Origin: CAZOWW01 sp964583765
GTDB taxonomy: Bacteria > Actinomycetota > Actinomycetes > Actinomycetales > Kineosporiaceae
Assembly: GCA_964583765.1 (NCBI GenBank)
Contig: CAZOWW010000033.1
Location: 1 to 42,212 of the forward strand
Direction of reading: 5' to 3'
DNA: 42,212 nucleotides
Shown: one piece after another, positions 17,672-25,371 of the stretch
Layout: every line of letters begins with the position of its first letter
Position numbering within the stretch: the first letter of the stretch is position 1
Translations under genes and position numbers: made by a program
The notes under the pieces: model-generated
The model's database searches: none
What the model saw: only the letters and a program-made list of their open reading frames with translations
Told to the model about the DNA's origin: nothing

Positions 17672-19183
17672 TCAGGGACCGGTGGTGGTCGCGAACAGCC
17701 GAGGAAGCTCGTGCTTGACGACCTTGCCGCCGTCGTTGCGGGGCAGACGGTCGACGACGGCGAGGCAGGCGGGCAGCTCGTGGTCGGACAACAGGCCCAG
17801 GAGCGCGCCACGGATCGCGGGCAGGGTGATCTCGGTCGTGGCACCGTCCCTCGGGACGACGACCGCCCCGAGCACGGCGCCGAGCACCGGGTGCGGCAAC
17901 GCCACGACGGCGGCGTCGGCGACTGTCGGCAAGGTGAACAAGGCCGACTCCACCTCCAGGGTGGACACCTTGAACGCCCCGGACTTGACGACGTCGTCCT
18001 CGCGCCCGACCAGGTAGAGGTAGCCGTCGGGATCGAGACGGCCGAGATCGCCCATGCGGACCCACCCGTCGCCACCGAACGTGGCCTGGTCCGCGTCGGG
18101 GTCGTCGAGGTAGGACCGGGCGTGCGGGGCTCGCAGCCACACGTCACCGACGGTCCCGGCCGGCACCACCCTGGCCTCGGAGTCGCAGATCCGCAGTGAC
18201 CCGGGCGCCGCTCGGCCGACACAGTCGGGCCGGGCGGGGTCGAAGATCATGGACGCGACCGCGGGGGCAGCCTCGGTGGACGTGTAGTAGTTGACGATCG
18301 CGGCGTGCGGGAAGGTGTTCGCCAGCTCCAGCGCCACGGCAGGCGGGAGGGCCGCCGCGGTGCACCCGACGAGCTGGACACCGGTCAGGTCGCGCCCGGC
18401 GAGCGCTCCGGAGCGGAGCAGCTCGATGGCGGTCGAGGGGACGAGGAACACCGTGCAGGCGCCGGCGGACTCGATGAGCCGGGCGAAGCGGTTCGGGGTC
18501 GGCCTGGTCGGCGTGAGCACGGTGGGCCGGGCGGTGAGCGCGTGTCCCAGCATGGTCTGGGCAGCATTCGTCCCGATCGCGAAGGCGTGCACGAGTGCGG
18601 CCGAGTGGCCGAAGGGCATCCGGCGCACATCGGCCCGGAAACCCGCGACGAGGTTGTCATGGGTGGCGGTCACGGCGCGCGGTGCCCGGGTCGTGCCTGA
18701 GGTGTAGAGGATCTGCGCCGGATCGCTCCCGCGATGGCCCAAGGACGGCTCGACGACATCGGGCTCGACGACGTCCGGCCCGTGGGGCGCCTCGACCAGG
18801 TCGAGCGGGACGAGCCGCGCTGTCAGGTCCGGTCGCTGCCGGGTGCCGGGACCGTGCACGGCGAGGGCGGCACCGCAGTGCGTGAGCCGGTACTGGATCT
18901 GCGGTGGCGCCAACCGGTCCGACAGGGGGACCGCCACCGCTCCCGCCCGCTGGACGGCGAGGCAGGCGACGGCGTAGTCGACCCAGTCCTCGGCGGAGAA
19001 GATCAGACCTACCCGGTCGCCCGGTCGCATCCCGAGATCGACGAGCCCGACCGCCACCCGCCTCGAGCGGTGTTCCCACGCCGCGAACGTCAGAGATCCG
19101 ACCCCCGGGACGGCCAGCGCCACCTGATCGGGGTGGTGGGCCGCCCGCCAACGCAAGACACCAGGCAGGCCTGGCGACGGCAT
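17672..19183 (-). CDS. Acyl-AMP ligase (ANL superfamily), pathway loading enzyme
   Basis: This 503-residue protein resembles class I acyl-CoA/acyl-AMP ligases, not amino-acid adenylation domains. It has the A3-like loop YTSGTTRAPRA (with R in place of the usual G and K), the A5-like motif NYYTSTEA, the A7-like MGDLGR, the hinge VGREDDVVKSGAFKV and a C-terminal Lys in NDGGKVVK. The ATG at 19183 has a strong AAGGGGG ribosome binding site 7 nt upstream; the longer frame to 19420 encodes non-protein-like sequence. As first gene of the NRPS operon, it most likely activates a carboxylic acid (fatty or aryl) and loads the free carrier protein. It lacks the features I would expect of a 2,3-dihydroxybenzoate ligase. 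The two P-loop substitutions could lower activity. Confidence 0.85.
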   Translation of the reverse strand: MPSPGLPGVLRWRAAHHPDQVALAVPGVGSLTFAAWEHRSRRVAVGLVDLGMRPGDRVGLIFSAEDWVDYAVACLAVQRAGAVAVPLSDRLAPPQIQYRLTHCGAALAVHGPGTRQRPDLTARLVPLDLVEAPHGPDVVEPDVVEPSLGHRGSDPAQILYTSGTTRAPRAVTATHDNLVAGFRADVRRMPFGHSAALVHAFAIGTNAAQTMLGHALTARPTVLTPTRPTPNRFARLIESAGACTVFLVPSTAIELLRSGALAGRDLTGVQLVGCTAAALPPAVALELANTFPHAAIVNYYTSTEAAPAVASMIFDPARPDCVGRAAPGSLRICDSEARVVPAGTVGDVWLRAPHARSYLDDPDADQATFGGDGWVRMGDLGRLDPDGYLYLVGREDDVVKSGAFKVSTLEVESALFTLPTVADAAVVALPHPVLGAVLGAVVVPRDGATTEITLPAIRGALLGLLSDHELPACLAVVDRLPRNDGGKVVKHELPRLFATTTGP

Positions 19184-19227
19184 GGCAACCCCCTTTGTCG
19201 AGCGCCGACCACCGTGCAGACCGCGGG

Positions 19228-19271
19228 GTGTGCGCCAATGCTTCCGACAGTGTGAGCCATTGGTTCCGACT
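19228..19271 (-). promoter_or_regulatory. 22-bp tandem direct repeat upstream of the NRPS operon
   Basis: Copies 19228-19249 and 19250-19271 match at most positions. On the transcribed strand both contain the heptamer GTCGGAA, spaced exactly 22 bp (two helical turns), followed by similar CA(A/T)TGGC and CACAC blocks. The site lies about 45-88 bp upstream of the operon's first ATG. Heptamer direct repeats with 11- or 22-bp spacing are the known pattern of SARP-family activator sites, so an activator site is a reasonable inference. No SARP gene is in the window. Confidence 0.55.
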
Positions 19272-19601
19272 TGGACAGGTCTGTGATTCTTCTGATATTC
19301 AGCCGTGATTGATCGCCAGACACGCCACTTCGTGTGGTAGAACTCGCGGGGGTGTATTCGGTGGTCCGGTGATCCATGCGAGACCCGGCTGATCGGAAAG
19401 ACACGGGAAGCGCCGGACACCTGATAACAAAATGAAGGCGCGCATGGGTCCGCTGATGCGGGACGCAGGTCGGACGCGGCTTCCTTACCGGTTCAGCTGT
19501 ATCGCGTCAGCTGCTCGCCCGGGGCGTGGAGAGGCTGTTCAGCAAGGCGCTCTCCCGCTCGGTCCGTACCCTAGGCGCCCGAACCGGGCACCGTCGAGGC
19601 C

Positions 19602-19651
19602 GTTGCCCGATAGTGCGGCAAGAGCGGGCAATACGGGAACGATCGGGCAAC
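19602..19651. repeat. Inverted repeat with GGGCAA motifs
   Basis: Perfect 10-bp arms gttgcccgat (19602-19611) and atcgggcaac (19642-19651) flank a 30-bp spacer, which itself holds another cgggcaa copy (around 19625). It could be an operator or arm-type recombinase sites, given the nearby integrase remnant. Function is not shown by the sequence. Confidence 0.5.
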
Positions 19652-20248
19652 CCGCAGGGGTACTCACGATGACGGCGTCCCGGGTTCGGCCGAGCTGCCG
19701 GCGACGACCCGAGCCTCAGAAGGATCCAGCGCCCGGGAAGACGGCTGACGTCAGTGCGCTACCGAGGCGGACGTCCCAGGTCCCGCCGTGGGGTCGCTGC
19801 GGACGTGAGGGACAACTACGCCCTCACGTCGTTCGGCGTTGCCGCCACGGGGCCGAGTTGGCCTCCGTGGGCGTAGGGCCCGCTCGGCACTGGTGTGGAC
19901 GGCCGGACCGAGTGTTTCGCGGCGAACGTGGGTGGTCGCTCAGGCTCGCCTCGCGGGGCACGACCTCGGACCGGTCCTGCCGCAGGTGTCGGAAGAGCGC
20001 TTCCGCCGGGACTCCCGAGGAGCGGTCCGTGCGTCCGCCGCTCCGGTGACACCCTTCTCGGTCGGTACGCTGCGGACGGATTACGACCTGGCACGCGTCG
20101 ACGCCCTGACTCCAGCCGGGCTGACGACACGTCGCCGCCGTGGGCCGGGTGACCTTCGGCCTCCATCCGGGGCAGCGACCGTAGCCGCGTCGTTGGTGCG
20201 CTGCGCGATGCTGGAGATCCGGGTTCTGCGTTACCCGCACCTCGTCGG

Positions 20249-20833
20249 ATGCGTCTCCGGGGCGACGACGTCCGCGAAGGCGTTCAGAAGGCGCCGCCAG
20301 GGTCGGGATCGGGGCAAGGTCGGGTTCGGGGCACCGGCGAGGCCGCGCCGTTCCCCGGTGACCTCCCTGACTCCGGGTGGTGCTGTGCGGCAGGTCCGGC
20401 CCAGCAGGCCCTTGCCGCCCACCGCGTCGCCCAGCACGAGGAGCGGGCGATGTTCGGCCCGGATTACCGCGACCACGACCTCGTCTTCTGCCTGCCATAC
20501 GGTGTGCCCTTACGTCCGAAGAAGATCACCGAAGCATTCAACGCCCAGGCCGAGACGTGCGGGCTGCCCGCGATCCGGCTGCACGACATGCGCCACGGCG
20601 CCTGCTCGCTGCTGCTGGCCGGGGGAGTGCCCATCGAGATCGTCCAGATGATCATGGGCCATGCCTCCCCAGAGATCACGCGCAAGGTCTACGCCCACGT
20701 CATGCGCAAGGCCACTGTCGAACTCGTCGAACGCGCCACCGGACTGCTGACCCGGCACCGGAGCGCAACCCGTGCCGGCGAAGTACCCGATGCCGCGGAG
20801 CCGGCGGAGCGTGTCCTCGGCACTGACGGATGA
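20249..20833 (+). pseudogene. Decayed tyrosine recombinase (integrase), C-terminal catalytic half
   Basis: Roughly the last 120 codons clearly match the phage/ICE-type tyrosine integrase catalytic domain. It includes a helix with AAHRVAQHEERAM, then LVFCLPYGVPLRPKKITEAF, the HDMRHG box (His-x-x-Arg-His), GHASPEITRKVY with the GH and the catalytic Tyr, and a C-terminal helix. The upstream part containing the first catalytic Arg and the N-terminal DNA-binding domains is not recognisable in any frame, so the gene is truncated or frameshifted and should be inactive. It sits between the NRPS operon and tRNA-Lys and is probably a relic of an integrative element. Confidence 0.8.
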
Positions 20834-21004
20834 CCAAGGGGCCGGACGCGGCCGGCGACGCTCGGACGCCGGCCGGTCCAGGCCCATCCGTATGCCGGCG
20901 TCCAGTGGGACCTTCGGTCGAGATCCCGCGGAGGTTCTCCAGCCGGTCGGGGTGGGTGGCGAAGATCAAGGTAGGAACGGACGGATGACGGAGACGGAGG
21001 ACGC

Positions 21005-21991
21005 GTGGGCGAGCAATCGGCACGGAGGGTTCGGCCTCCGGATGACTTGCCACGATCTCCCTCCGGCCGGGTGCCGAAGTGGGTCGTGTACGAGGCGCAG
21101 GGCCGCCGGAGTCCCGACGCGGTGCCGTGGCGGGCGAGCGCGGACCTGACCCCGCCCAGGGGCCGGCATGGACGCACCGGACGGCGATCACGCGGCAGGT
21201 GGCAGGGCCAGTGGGTTTCGTGGGCATCCGTCATCGTCATCGTCGGTTCGCTGCTCGGGTGGGCCTTCACGCACGGCGGGCTCTCCCCGATGCGCCCGGT
21301 CAATGTGAGGTTGGCGAACGCTCCAACGCCGGGTCGCGACGAGGCGAATCATCCGTTCGCGCATCCACCTGTGGTGACGGCGAGAAGCTCTTCCTACCGG
21401 TTCATTGCGCACCAGGCGGACGGGAAGTCCCCGGTGGCATACGACCCATGCCGCCCAGTGCACTACGTGGTCCGCGAGAAGGGCACACCAGCGTTCGGCC
21501 ACGCGCTCCTCTCGGAGGCCTTTGCGCGGGTGTCGCAGGCCACGGGTCTGCAGTTCCGCGACGACGGCACCACCAGCGAGGATCCTTCGGCGCAGCGTGA
21601 GCCCTTCCAGAAGGCCCGCTACGGGAACCGGTGGGCTCCGGTACTGATCGCGTGGGAGACCTCGCAGGAGAACGCGGACTTCGCCGCAGACGTCGCCGGT
21701 GAAGCCGGGAGCCAGCGCGTGTCATTGCCCGGCCATCCGGCCGTGTACGTCAGCGGTCAGGTCGAGCTCGACACGGCGAAGGTGTCCGCGATGCTTGCCC
21801 GGCCCGGAGGGCGGGGCCTCGCCAGGGCCCTCATCGGACACGAACTCGGCCACCTCGTGGGCCTGGCCCATGTCACCGACCCCACGCAGGTGATGTACCC
21901 GCAGGTCCAGCGGCGTGTCGCGGACTTCGGTCTGGGGGACCTCGCCGGATTGGCTGCACTCGGCCAGGGTCTCTGTGCGCCCTGGCTGTAA
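21005..21991 (+). CDS. Membrane-anchored matrixin-like zinc metallopeptidase
   Basis: This 328-residue protein has a basic cytoplasmic N-terminus, one membrane segment at about 71-88 and an extracytoplasmic domain. The zinc motif HELGHLVGLAH spans 279-289 (H279, H283, H289 ligands, E280 catalytic). It is followed by M297 in VMYP, which fits the Met-turn of metzincins. This pattern matches small bacterial matrixin (M10-like) proteases. The start is a GTG at 21005 with GGAGG about 5-9 nt upstream. The integrase remnant lies upstream and no partner gene is evident. The substrate is unknown; the enzyme should act on the outer face of the membrane. Confidence 0.83.
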   Translation: MGEQSARRVRPPDDLPRSPSGRVPKWVVYEAQGRRSPDAVPWRASADLTPPRGRHGRTGRRSRGRWQGQWVSWASVIVIVGSLLGWAFTHGGLSPMRPVNVRLANAPTPGRDEANHPFAHPPVVTARSSSYRFIAHQADGKSPVAYDPCRPVHYVVREKGTPAFGHALLSEAFARVSQATGLQFRDDGTTSEDPSAQREPFQKARYGNRWAPVLIAWETSQENADFAADVAGEAGSQRVSLPGHPAVYVSGQVELDTAKVSAMLARPGGRGLARALIGHELGHLVGLAHVTDPTQVMYPQVQRRVADFGLGDLAGLAALGQGLCAPWL

Positions 21992-22571
21992 CCCTCGGCA
22001 GGCCAAGGTTGATCGCAGCAACGAGCCCACCCGCAGGACGCGGAAGACTGCCGTGGTCCCGGTCCCTGATCGTGACTTTCATGCCCGCGGGCTCCTGGTC
22101 CACCGCACTCCGGAGCGCACCAATTCCCCGCACCACCCGCCCGTGGAACGCATTCTCCGCATTCGTCCGGACGTCTATGGTGAGAAGCGTCAAGATCGGA
22201 AGTTCACGGGCGGGCAGTGACTGGGTGATGGCCGCGAAGGAGTCGGGGGTCTACCGGGGTGAGTACGCCCAAGCCCTGGAGGATCGCCGGGACACGCTCT
22301 GCCGAGAGCAACGTGAGGACGAAGGATTGACCATCGACCTCATCCAGCCTGACGAGCCGCGGACCGAGTCTGCCGAGCCGGGCTGAGTCGTGAACCGACC
22401 GGGCCTCACGTGGTCCTGTGTCCGCCCCGGCTGTCCCGTCGCGCGCGACACCGCCGTCAGCGGCGCCCAGGGCGCGCTGGCCCCCGTGGCGCGTGGATTC
22501 CTCAAGGGCCAGTGGGGGCGCGTCGATGGATTCATCGATACGTCACTGTCATCGTGGCCGGGGAGCACGCC
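21992..22571. other. 580-bp region between metallopeptidase and diguanylate cyclase
   Basis: No clear gene spans this stretch. A short plus-strand reading frame at 22228-22386 has moderately protein-like composition and is listed separately. A minus-strand frame starting with TTG at 22193 runs into the metallopeptidase gene and was not accepted. Confidence 0.45.
22228..22386 (+). CDS. Possible small protein of unknown function
   Basis: This is a 52-residue frame beginning MAAKESGVYRGEYAQAL and ending in an acidic, Pro/Glu-rich tail. It is hydrophilic with a likely helix (EYAQALEDRRDTLCREQRED). No family is recognised, the ribosome binding site is weak, and it may be a remnant or non-coding. 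Confidence 0.25.
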   Translation: MAAKESGVYRGEYAQALEDRRDTLCREQREDEGLTIDLIQPDEPRTESAEPG

Positions 22572-24683
22572 ATGGTTGAGCACCCTTCCCGGCTTGTGAT
22601 CATGGTGACTACGGGGATCGAGGAGTACCAGGCCAACCTGTTGAGCGGGATCCAACCGGTCCTGGACGCTCATGGGCTGGCTCGGGCGATCTACATCAAC
22701 TGGGATGTGGATGCGAAGTTCCCCGACGGCCTGGTGCGGCATCTGCGATACGGCAACCCGCTGGGGATCATCGCCACCCAACGGTGGGAGCAGGACCATC
22801 TCCAGCGGCTGACCGAACTCGTCCACGAGCGGGACCTGCCCCTGGTGGTCATCGGAGCGGAAATTCCTGGCGTGGCTTGCGTGCGCGGGGACAGCAGTCC
22901 CGGGATGCGCGCGGTGATGGCGCATCTGCTGGACGAGTGCGGGGTCCGTCGTCCGGTACTGATGCGCGGGGTCGCCTGCCAACCCGATTCCCTGGAACGC
23001 GAGGCCATCTTCCGCCAGGAGATGGACCGGCGCGGCATCCCCGTGGACGAGGCCCTGGTCGTGAACGGGGACTTCTCCCCGGAGGCGTCCTACCGCAGCA
23101 TGCGCGTGCTCCTCGAACACCGGCACGACTTCGACGCCGTCGTGGCCGCGAACGACCGTTCGGCCCGCGGATGTATCGGCGCGCTGACCGAGGCCGGGAT
23201 GCGCGTACCTGAGGACGTCCTGGTGAGCGGATGCGACAACGAACAAGGCACGTTGCAGTGGCCGGGCCTGACCAGCGTCGACCAGGACCTGCTCGGCCAG
23301 GGCCGGGCGGCGGCTGAACTGCTCCTGAGTCAGATGCACGGGCAACGACGCGGCGAGACCGTGGTCCTGCCCTCCACACTGGTCATCCGGGACTCCACCA
23401 GCCTGGTCCCCCGCCCGGATCGCGAGCAGTTGGCCGAAGCACTGCGCATGGTGGGGACCGCACAGTCCCACGTGGCCCACCGTGCTGCCGCCGAAGAACT
23501 GACGCGCAGCACCCTGTCCGCGCAGACCCTCGACGACGTGATCGAAGCCTTCGCCTCCGGACTGCGCTGGCTCAAACTCCGCCGGTGCTTCATCACCGTC
23601 CGATCCGATCTCTGTGGGGACCTGGACTCCGTGCCGGTCGACTTGTTCACCGACCAACCCGACTCAACATCCCAACCGGCCCCGCAAGCCGAGACGGTCC
23701 GGCTCTTGCTGGACTACCGCCACGGCGTGATCCACCCCCCGGCGCCCGAGCCGTTCCCGGCCCATCACCTGCTCCCGGACACACTGGCCGACCAACTCCT
23801 GGAGGGCCTGCTCGTGGTCTGCTCCCTGATCGTGGGAGAGCGCGAGTACGGGCACCTGCTCATCGAGCGCGAGGCATCCGAACGGGCCGTGGTCGAAGGC
23901 CGGCACGTCGACCTCGCCCGAGCGCTCGACGCAGTCTTCAGCCGCCGCGCCCTGGAGGCCTATGCGGCCGGCCTCGCACGCACCGTCGACCTCCGCACCG
24001 CCGAACTGAGGCGACGCACCGAAGAACTCCAAGCCTCCCACGCCGAACTCCGCCGCCTGGCCATGCGCGACGGGCTGACCGGCATCGCCAACCGCTCCTC
24101 ACTCCAGGAACACCTGACCCACTACTGGCAGACCCTGGCACTCACCGCCCAACCTCTCGCGCTACTCATGGTCGACGTCGACCTGTTCAAGAACTACAAC
24201 GACCACTACGGACACATCGCCGGCGATGAGACCCTCCGCGCTGTCGCCGAGTGCCTGCACCAATCGGCCTGCCGTCCCGACGACCTCGTCGCTCGATACG
24301 GAGGCGAAGAATTCGCCGTCGTACTCCCGGGCAGCGACGCCGACGCCGGACTCACCGTCGCCCTGAGATTCCAGGCCGCTCTCGCGGCCCGAGCCATCCC
24401 CCACGCCGCCTCCCGCATCGCGCAGATCATCACCGCAAGCATCGGCATCGCCGTCACCTACCCAGCCCCCCACCAGGACCCCACCGCCTTGTTCGCCGCA
24501 GCGGACAAGGCCCTGTACCGCGCCAAACAACTCGGACGCAACCGAGCAATCCTCATGGACGACGAAGCCCCCGCGCACACGAACGACACCACGACCAGGC
24601 GACCCCCGGACGGTTCCCCGCCACCATCACACCCAACACCCCAGGACCCGCACCCCACACCCATCCCGCCTGAGGGGCCATGA
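22572..24683 (+). CDS. Diguanylate cyclase with LacI-type periplasmic-binding-like sensor domain
   Basis: A 703-residue cytoplasmic protein. Residues about 7-275 resemble the ligand-binding half of LacI/GalR regulators (repeated alpha/beta units; VVAANDRSARGCIGALTEAG; RVPEDVLVSGCDNE) but there is no helix-turn-helix. A middle region (about 285-455) of unclear fold follows, then a helix rich in Arg/Glu (about 460-495), then a GGDEF domain with RYGGEEF at 575-581. An inhibitory-site motif RPDD at 568-571 sits exactly five residues before GGEEF. It should make c-di-GMP under control of a small ligand, perhaps a sugar, with product inhibition. The ATG at 22572 has GGGGAG about 7 nt upstream; the earlier in-frame ATG at 22410 precedes non-protein-like sequence. 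Confidence 0.88.
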   Translation: MVEHPSRLVIMVTTGIEEYQANLLSGIQPVLDAHGLARAIYINWDVDAKFPDGLVRHLRYGNPLGIIATQRWEQDHLQRLTELVHERDLPLVVIGAEIPGVACVRGDSSPGMRAVMAHLLDECGVRRPVLMRGVACQPDSLEREAIFRQEMDRRGIPVDEALVVNGDFSPEASYRSMRVLLEHRHDFDAVVAANDRSARGCIGALTEAGMRVPEDVLVSGCDNEQGTLQWPGLTSVDQDLLGQGRAAAELLLSQMHGQRRGETVVLPSTLVIRDSTSLVPRPDREQLAEALRMVGTAQSHVAHRAAAEELTRSTLSAQTLDDVIEAFASGLRWLKLRRCFITVRSDLCGDLDSVPVDLFTDQPDSTSQPAPQAETVRLLLDYRHGVIHPPAPEPFPAHHLLPDTLADQLLEGLLVVCSLIVGEREYGHLLIEREASERAVVEGRHVDLARALDAVFSRRALEAYAAGLARTVDLRTAELRRRTEELQASHAELRRLAMRDGLTGIANRSSLQEHLTHYWQTLALTAQPLALLMVDVDLFKNYNDHYGHIAGDETLRAVAECLHQSACRPDDLVARYGGEEFAVVLPGSDADAGLTVALRFQAALAARAIPHAASRIAQIITASIGIAVTYPAPHQDPTALFAAADKALYRAKQLGRNRAILMDDEAPAHTNDTTTRRPPDGSPPPSHPTPQDPHPTPIPPEGP

Positions 24684-25083
24684 AACCCCTAGACGCTGGA
24701 CCGGAAACTGACCACGACCCCGCCCGATGTCCGAGGTTTCACGGCCGCCACGGTGAAAACAGTGAGAGCCGGGACGGACCGCGGCAGCGCCCCATCTCCA
24801 TCCATCACGAGTCAACGGACGCGACCATGACCGACTGTCCGTGGCCATCGACGCACTCCGTTGGCGTCGACACCGCGGGGGAAATGGACAGGACGACGAC
24901 CCCGCTGGTGGTCACGGCCCGCGCCCCACCACCGTAGTCCTAAGATCTTCTGGGCAACCTCGGAGCGAGGCGCGGAGCCACTTCGTGAGCAATCCGTGAG
25001 CAACATCGGTGAAATCCGCGGATCGATCCGCAGGAAGTTGACCTGTCCGGTGTCAAACCTGCTGGTCACACACTACTTCTTAC
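24684..25083. other. 400-bp region between diguanylate cyclase and tRNA-Lys
   Basis: No gene is supported. A hairpin with arms tttcac (24737-24742) and gtgaaa (24753-24758) lies about 54 bp after the cyclase stop and could act as a terminator. Close direct copies of cgtgagcaa occur near 24984-25001. I looked for a second copy of the tRNA 3' end as an attachment site and did not see one. Confidence 0.45.
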
Positions 25084-25159
25084 TGGTGGGCCCCGCGGGG
25101 ATCGAACCCGCAACCCGCGGATTAAAAGTCCGCTGCTCTGCCGATTGAGCTAGAGGCCC
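25084..25159 (-). tRNA. tRNA-Lys (anticodon TTT)
   Basis: Read on the minus strand, this 76-nt cloverleaf begins GGGCCTC. It has a D arm (GCTCAATCGGCAGAGC), an anticodon stem GCGGA/TCCGC around the loop CTTTTAA (anticodon TTT), a T arm GCGGG-TTCGATC-CCCGC, the 3' acceptor strand GGGGCCC, discriminator A and an encoded CCA. All seven acceptor pairs form, one as T-G wobble. The adjacent decayed integrase makes it a possible integration target, but no attachment repeat was seen. Confidence 0.96.
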
Positions 25160-25371
25160 GCTGTGGGGAAGGACCCTGGTGGCGCGGGAGGAACCACCCA
25201 GGGCAGACCCACCCGGCCAGGTTACCGGCTCTAGATCAAGATCGCGTCGCAGATCCAGGGGGCCGCAGCACCTGTGGGGGAAGCCCTCCCGCGGCGCTGC
25301 CGGTCCGCGGTTCTGTGGGACATGGAGCTCTGAGGTCAGCGGGGCACCGAGGGTTGAGCTGTCGACGAGGG

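Larger units (their letters stand above)
3355..19183 (-). other. Six-gene NRPS operon (biosynthetic gene cluster)
   Basis: Six same-strand genes run from 19183 down to 3355. The first gap is 65 bp. The later junctions are overlaps of 13 bp (14265-14277) and 4 bp each at 14017-14020, 12527-12530 and 9090-9093, which implies one transcript with coupled translation. Domain order is AMP ligase / C-A-T / T / C / C-A-T / C-A-T-TE-MFS. There are three amino-acid adenylation domains plus one acyl-type ligase, four carrier domains and four condensation domains. The simplest reading is that the ligase loads an acid on the free carrier and three modules add Gly, a basic residue and Ser, leaving one extra condensation protein without an obvious step. 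No MbtH homologue, regulator or precursor-biosynthesis gene is in the window. Confidence 0.8.
19184..20248. other. 1.07-kb region upstream of the NRPS operon
   Basis: There is no convincing intact gene. The first 250 bp are relatively AT-rich and should hold the minus-strand operon promoter, although no textbook -10/-35 pair is clear. It contains the 22-bp direct repeat at 19228-19271 and a dyad at 19602-19651. The right half may be degraded sequence of the integrase remnant that follows. Confidence 0.5.

Noticed and set aside
17607..18140. A longer start for the glycine module
   Set aside because: These codons overlap the ligase gene in another frame and encode Arg/Pro-rich sequence, while the condensation domain begins at the ATG at 17606.
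3355..19183. A catechol siderophore pathway of the chrysobactin type (dihydroxybenzoate-Lys-Ser)
   Set aside because: The predicted basic residue followed by Ser fits, but there is an added Gly, no dihydroxybenzoate synthesis genes are present, and the ligase does not look like an aryl (EntE-type) enzyme.
19432..20049. A plus-strand gene starting at 19432
   Set aside because: The translation is low-complexity Arg/Pro/Ser-rich without folds. It may include degraded integrase sequence, but I could not align it to a domain.
21873..22193. A minus-strand frame with a TTG start (MTLLTIDVRTNAENAF)
   Set aside because: It overlaps the conserved 3' end of the metallopeptidase gene, shows no family match I can name, and loses protein-like character after about 70 codons.
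25084..25159. tRNA-Lys as a proven attachment site
   Set aside because: I found no second copy of the tRNA 3' end within the window, so only a possibility is recorded.
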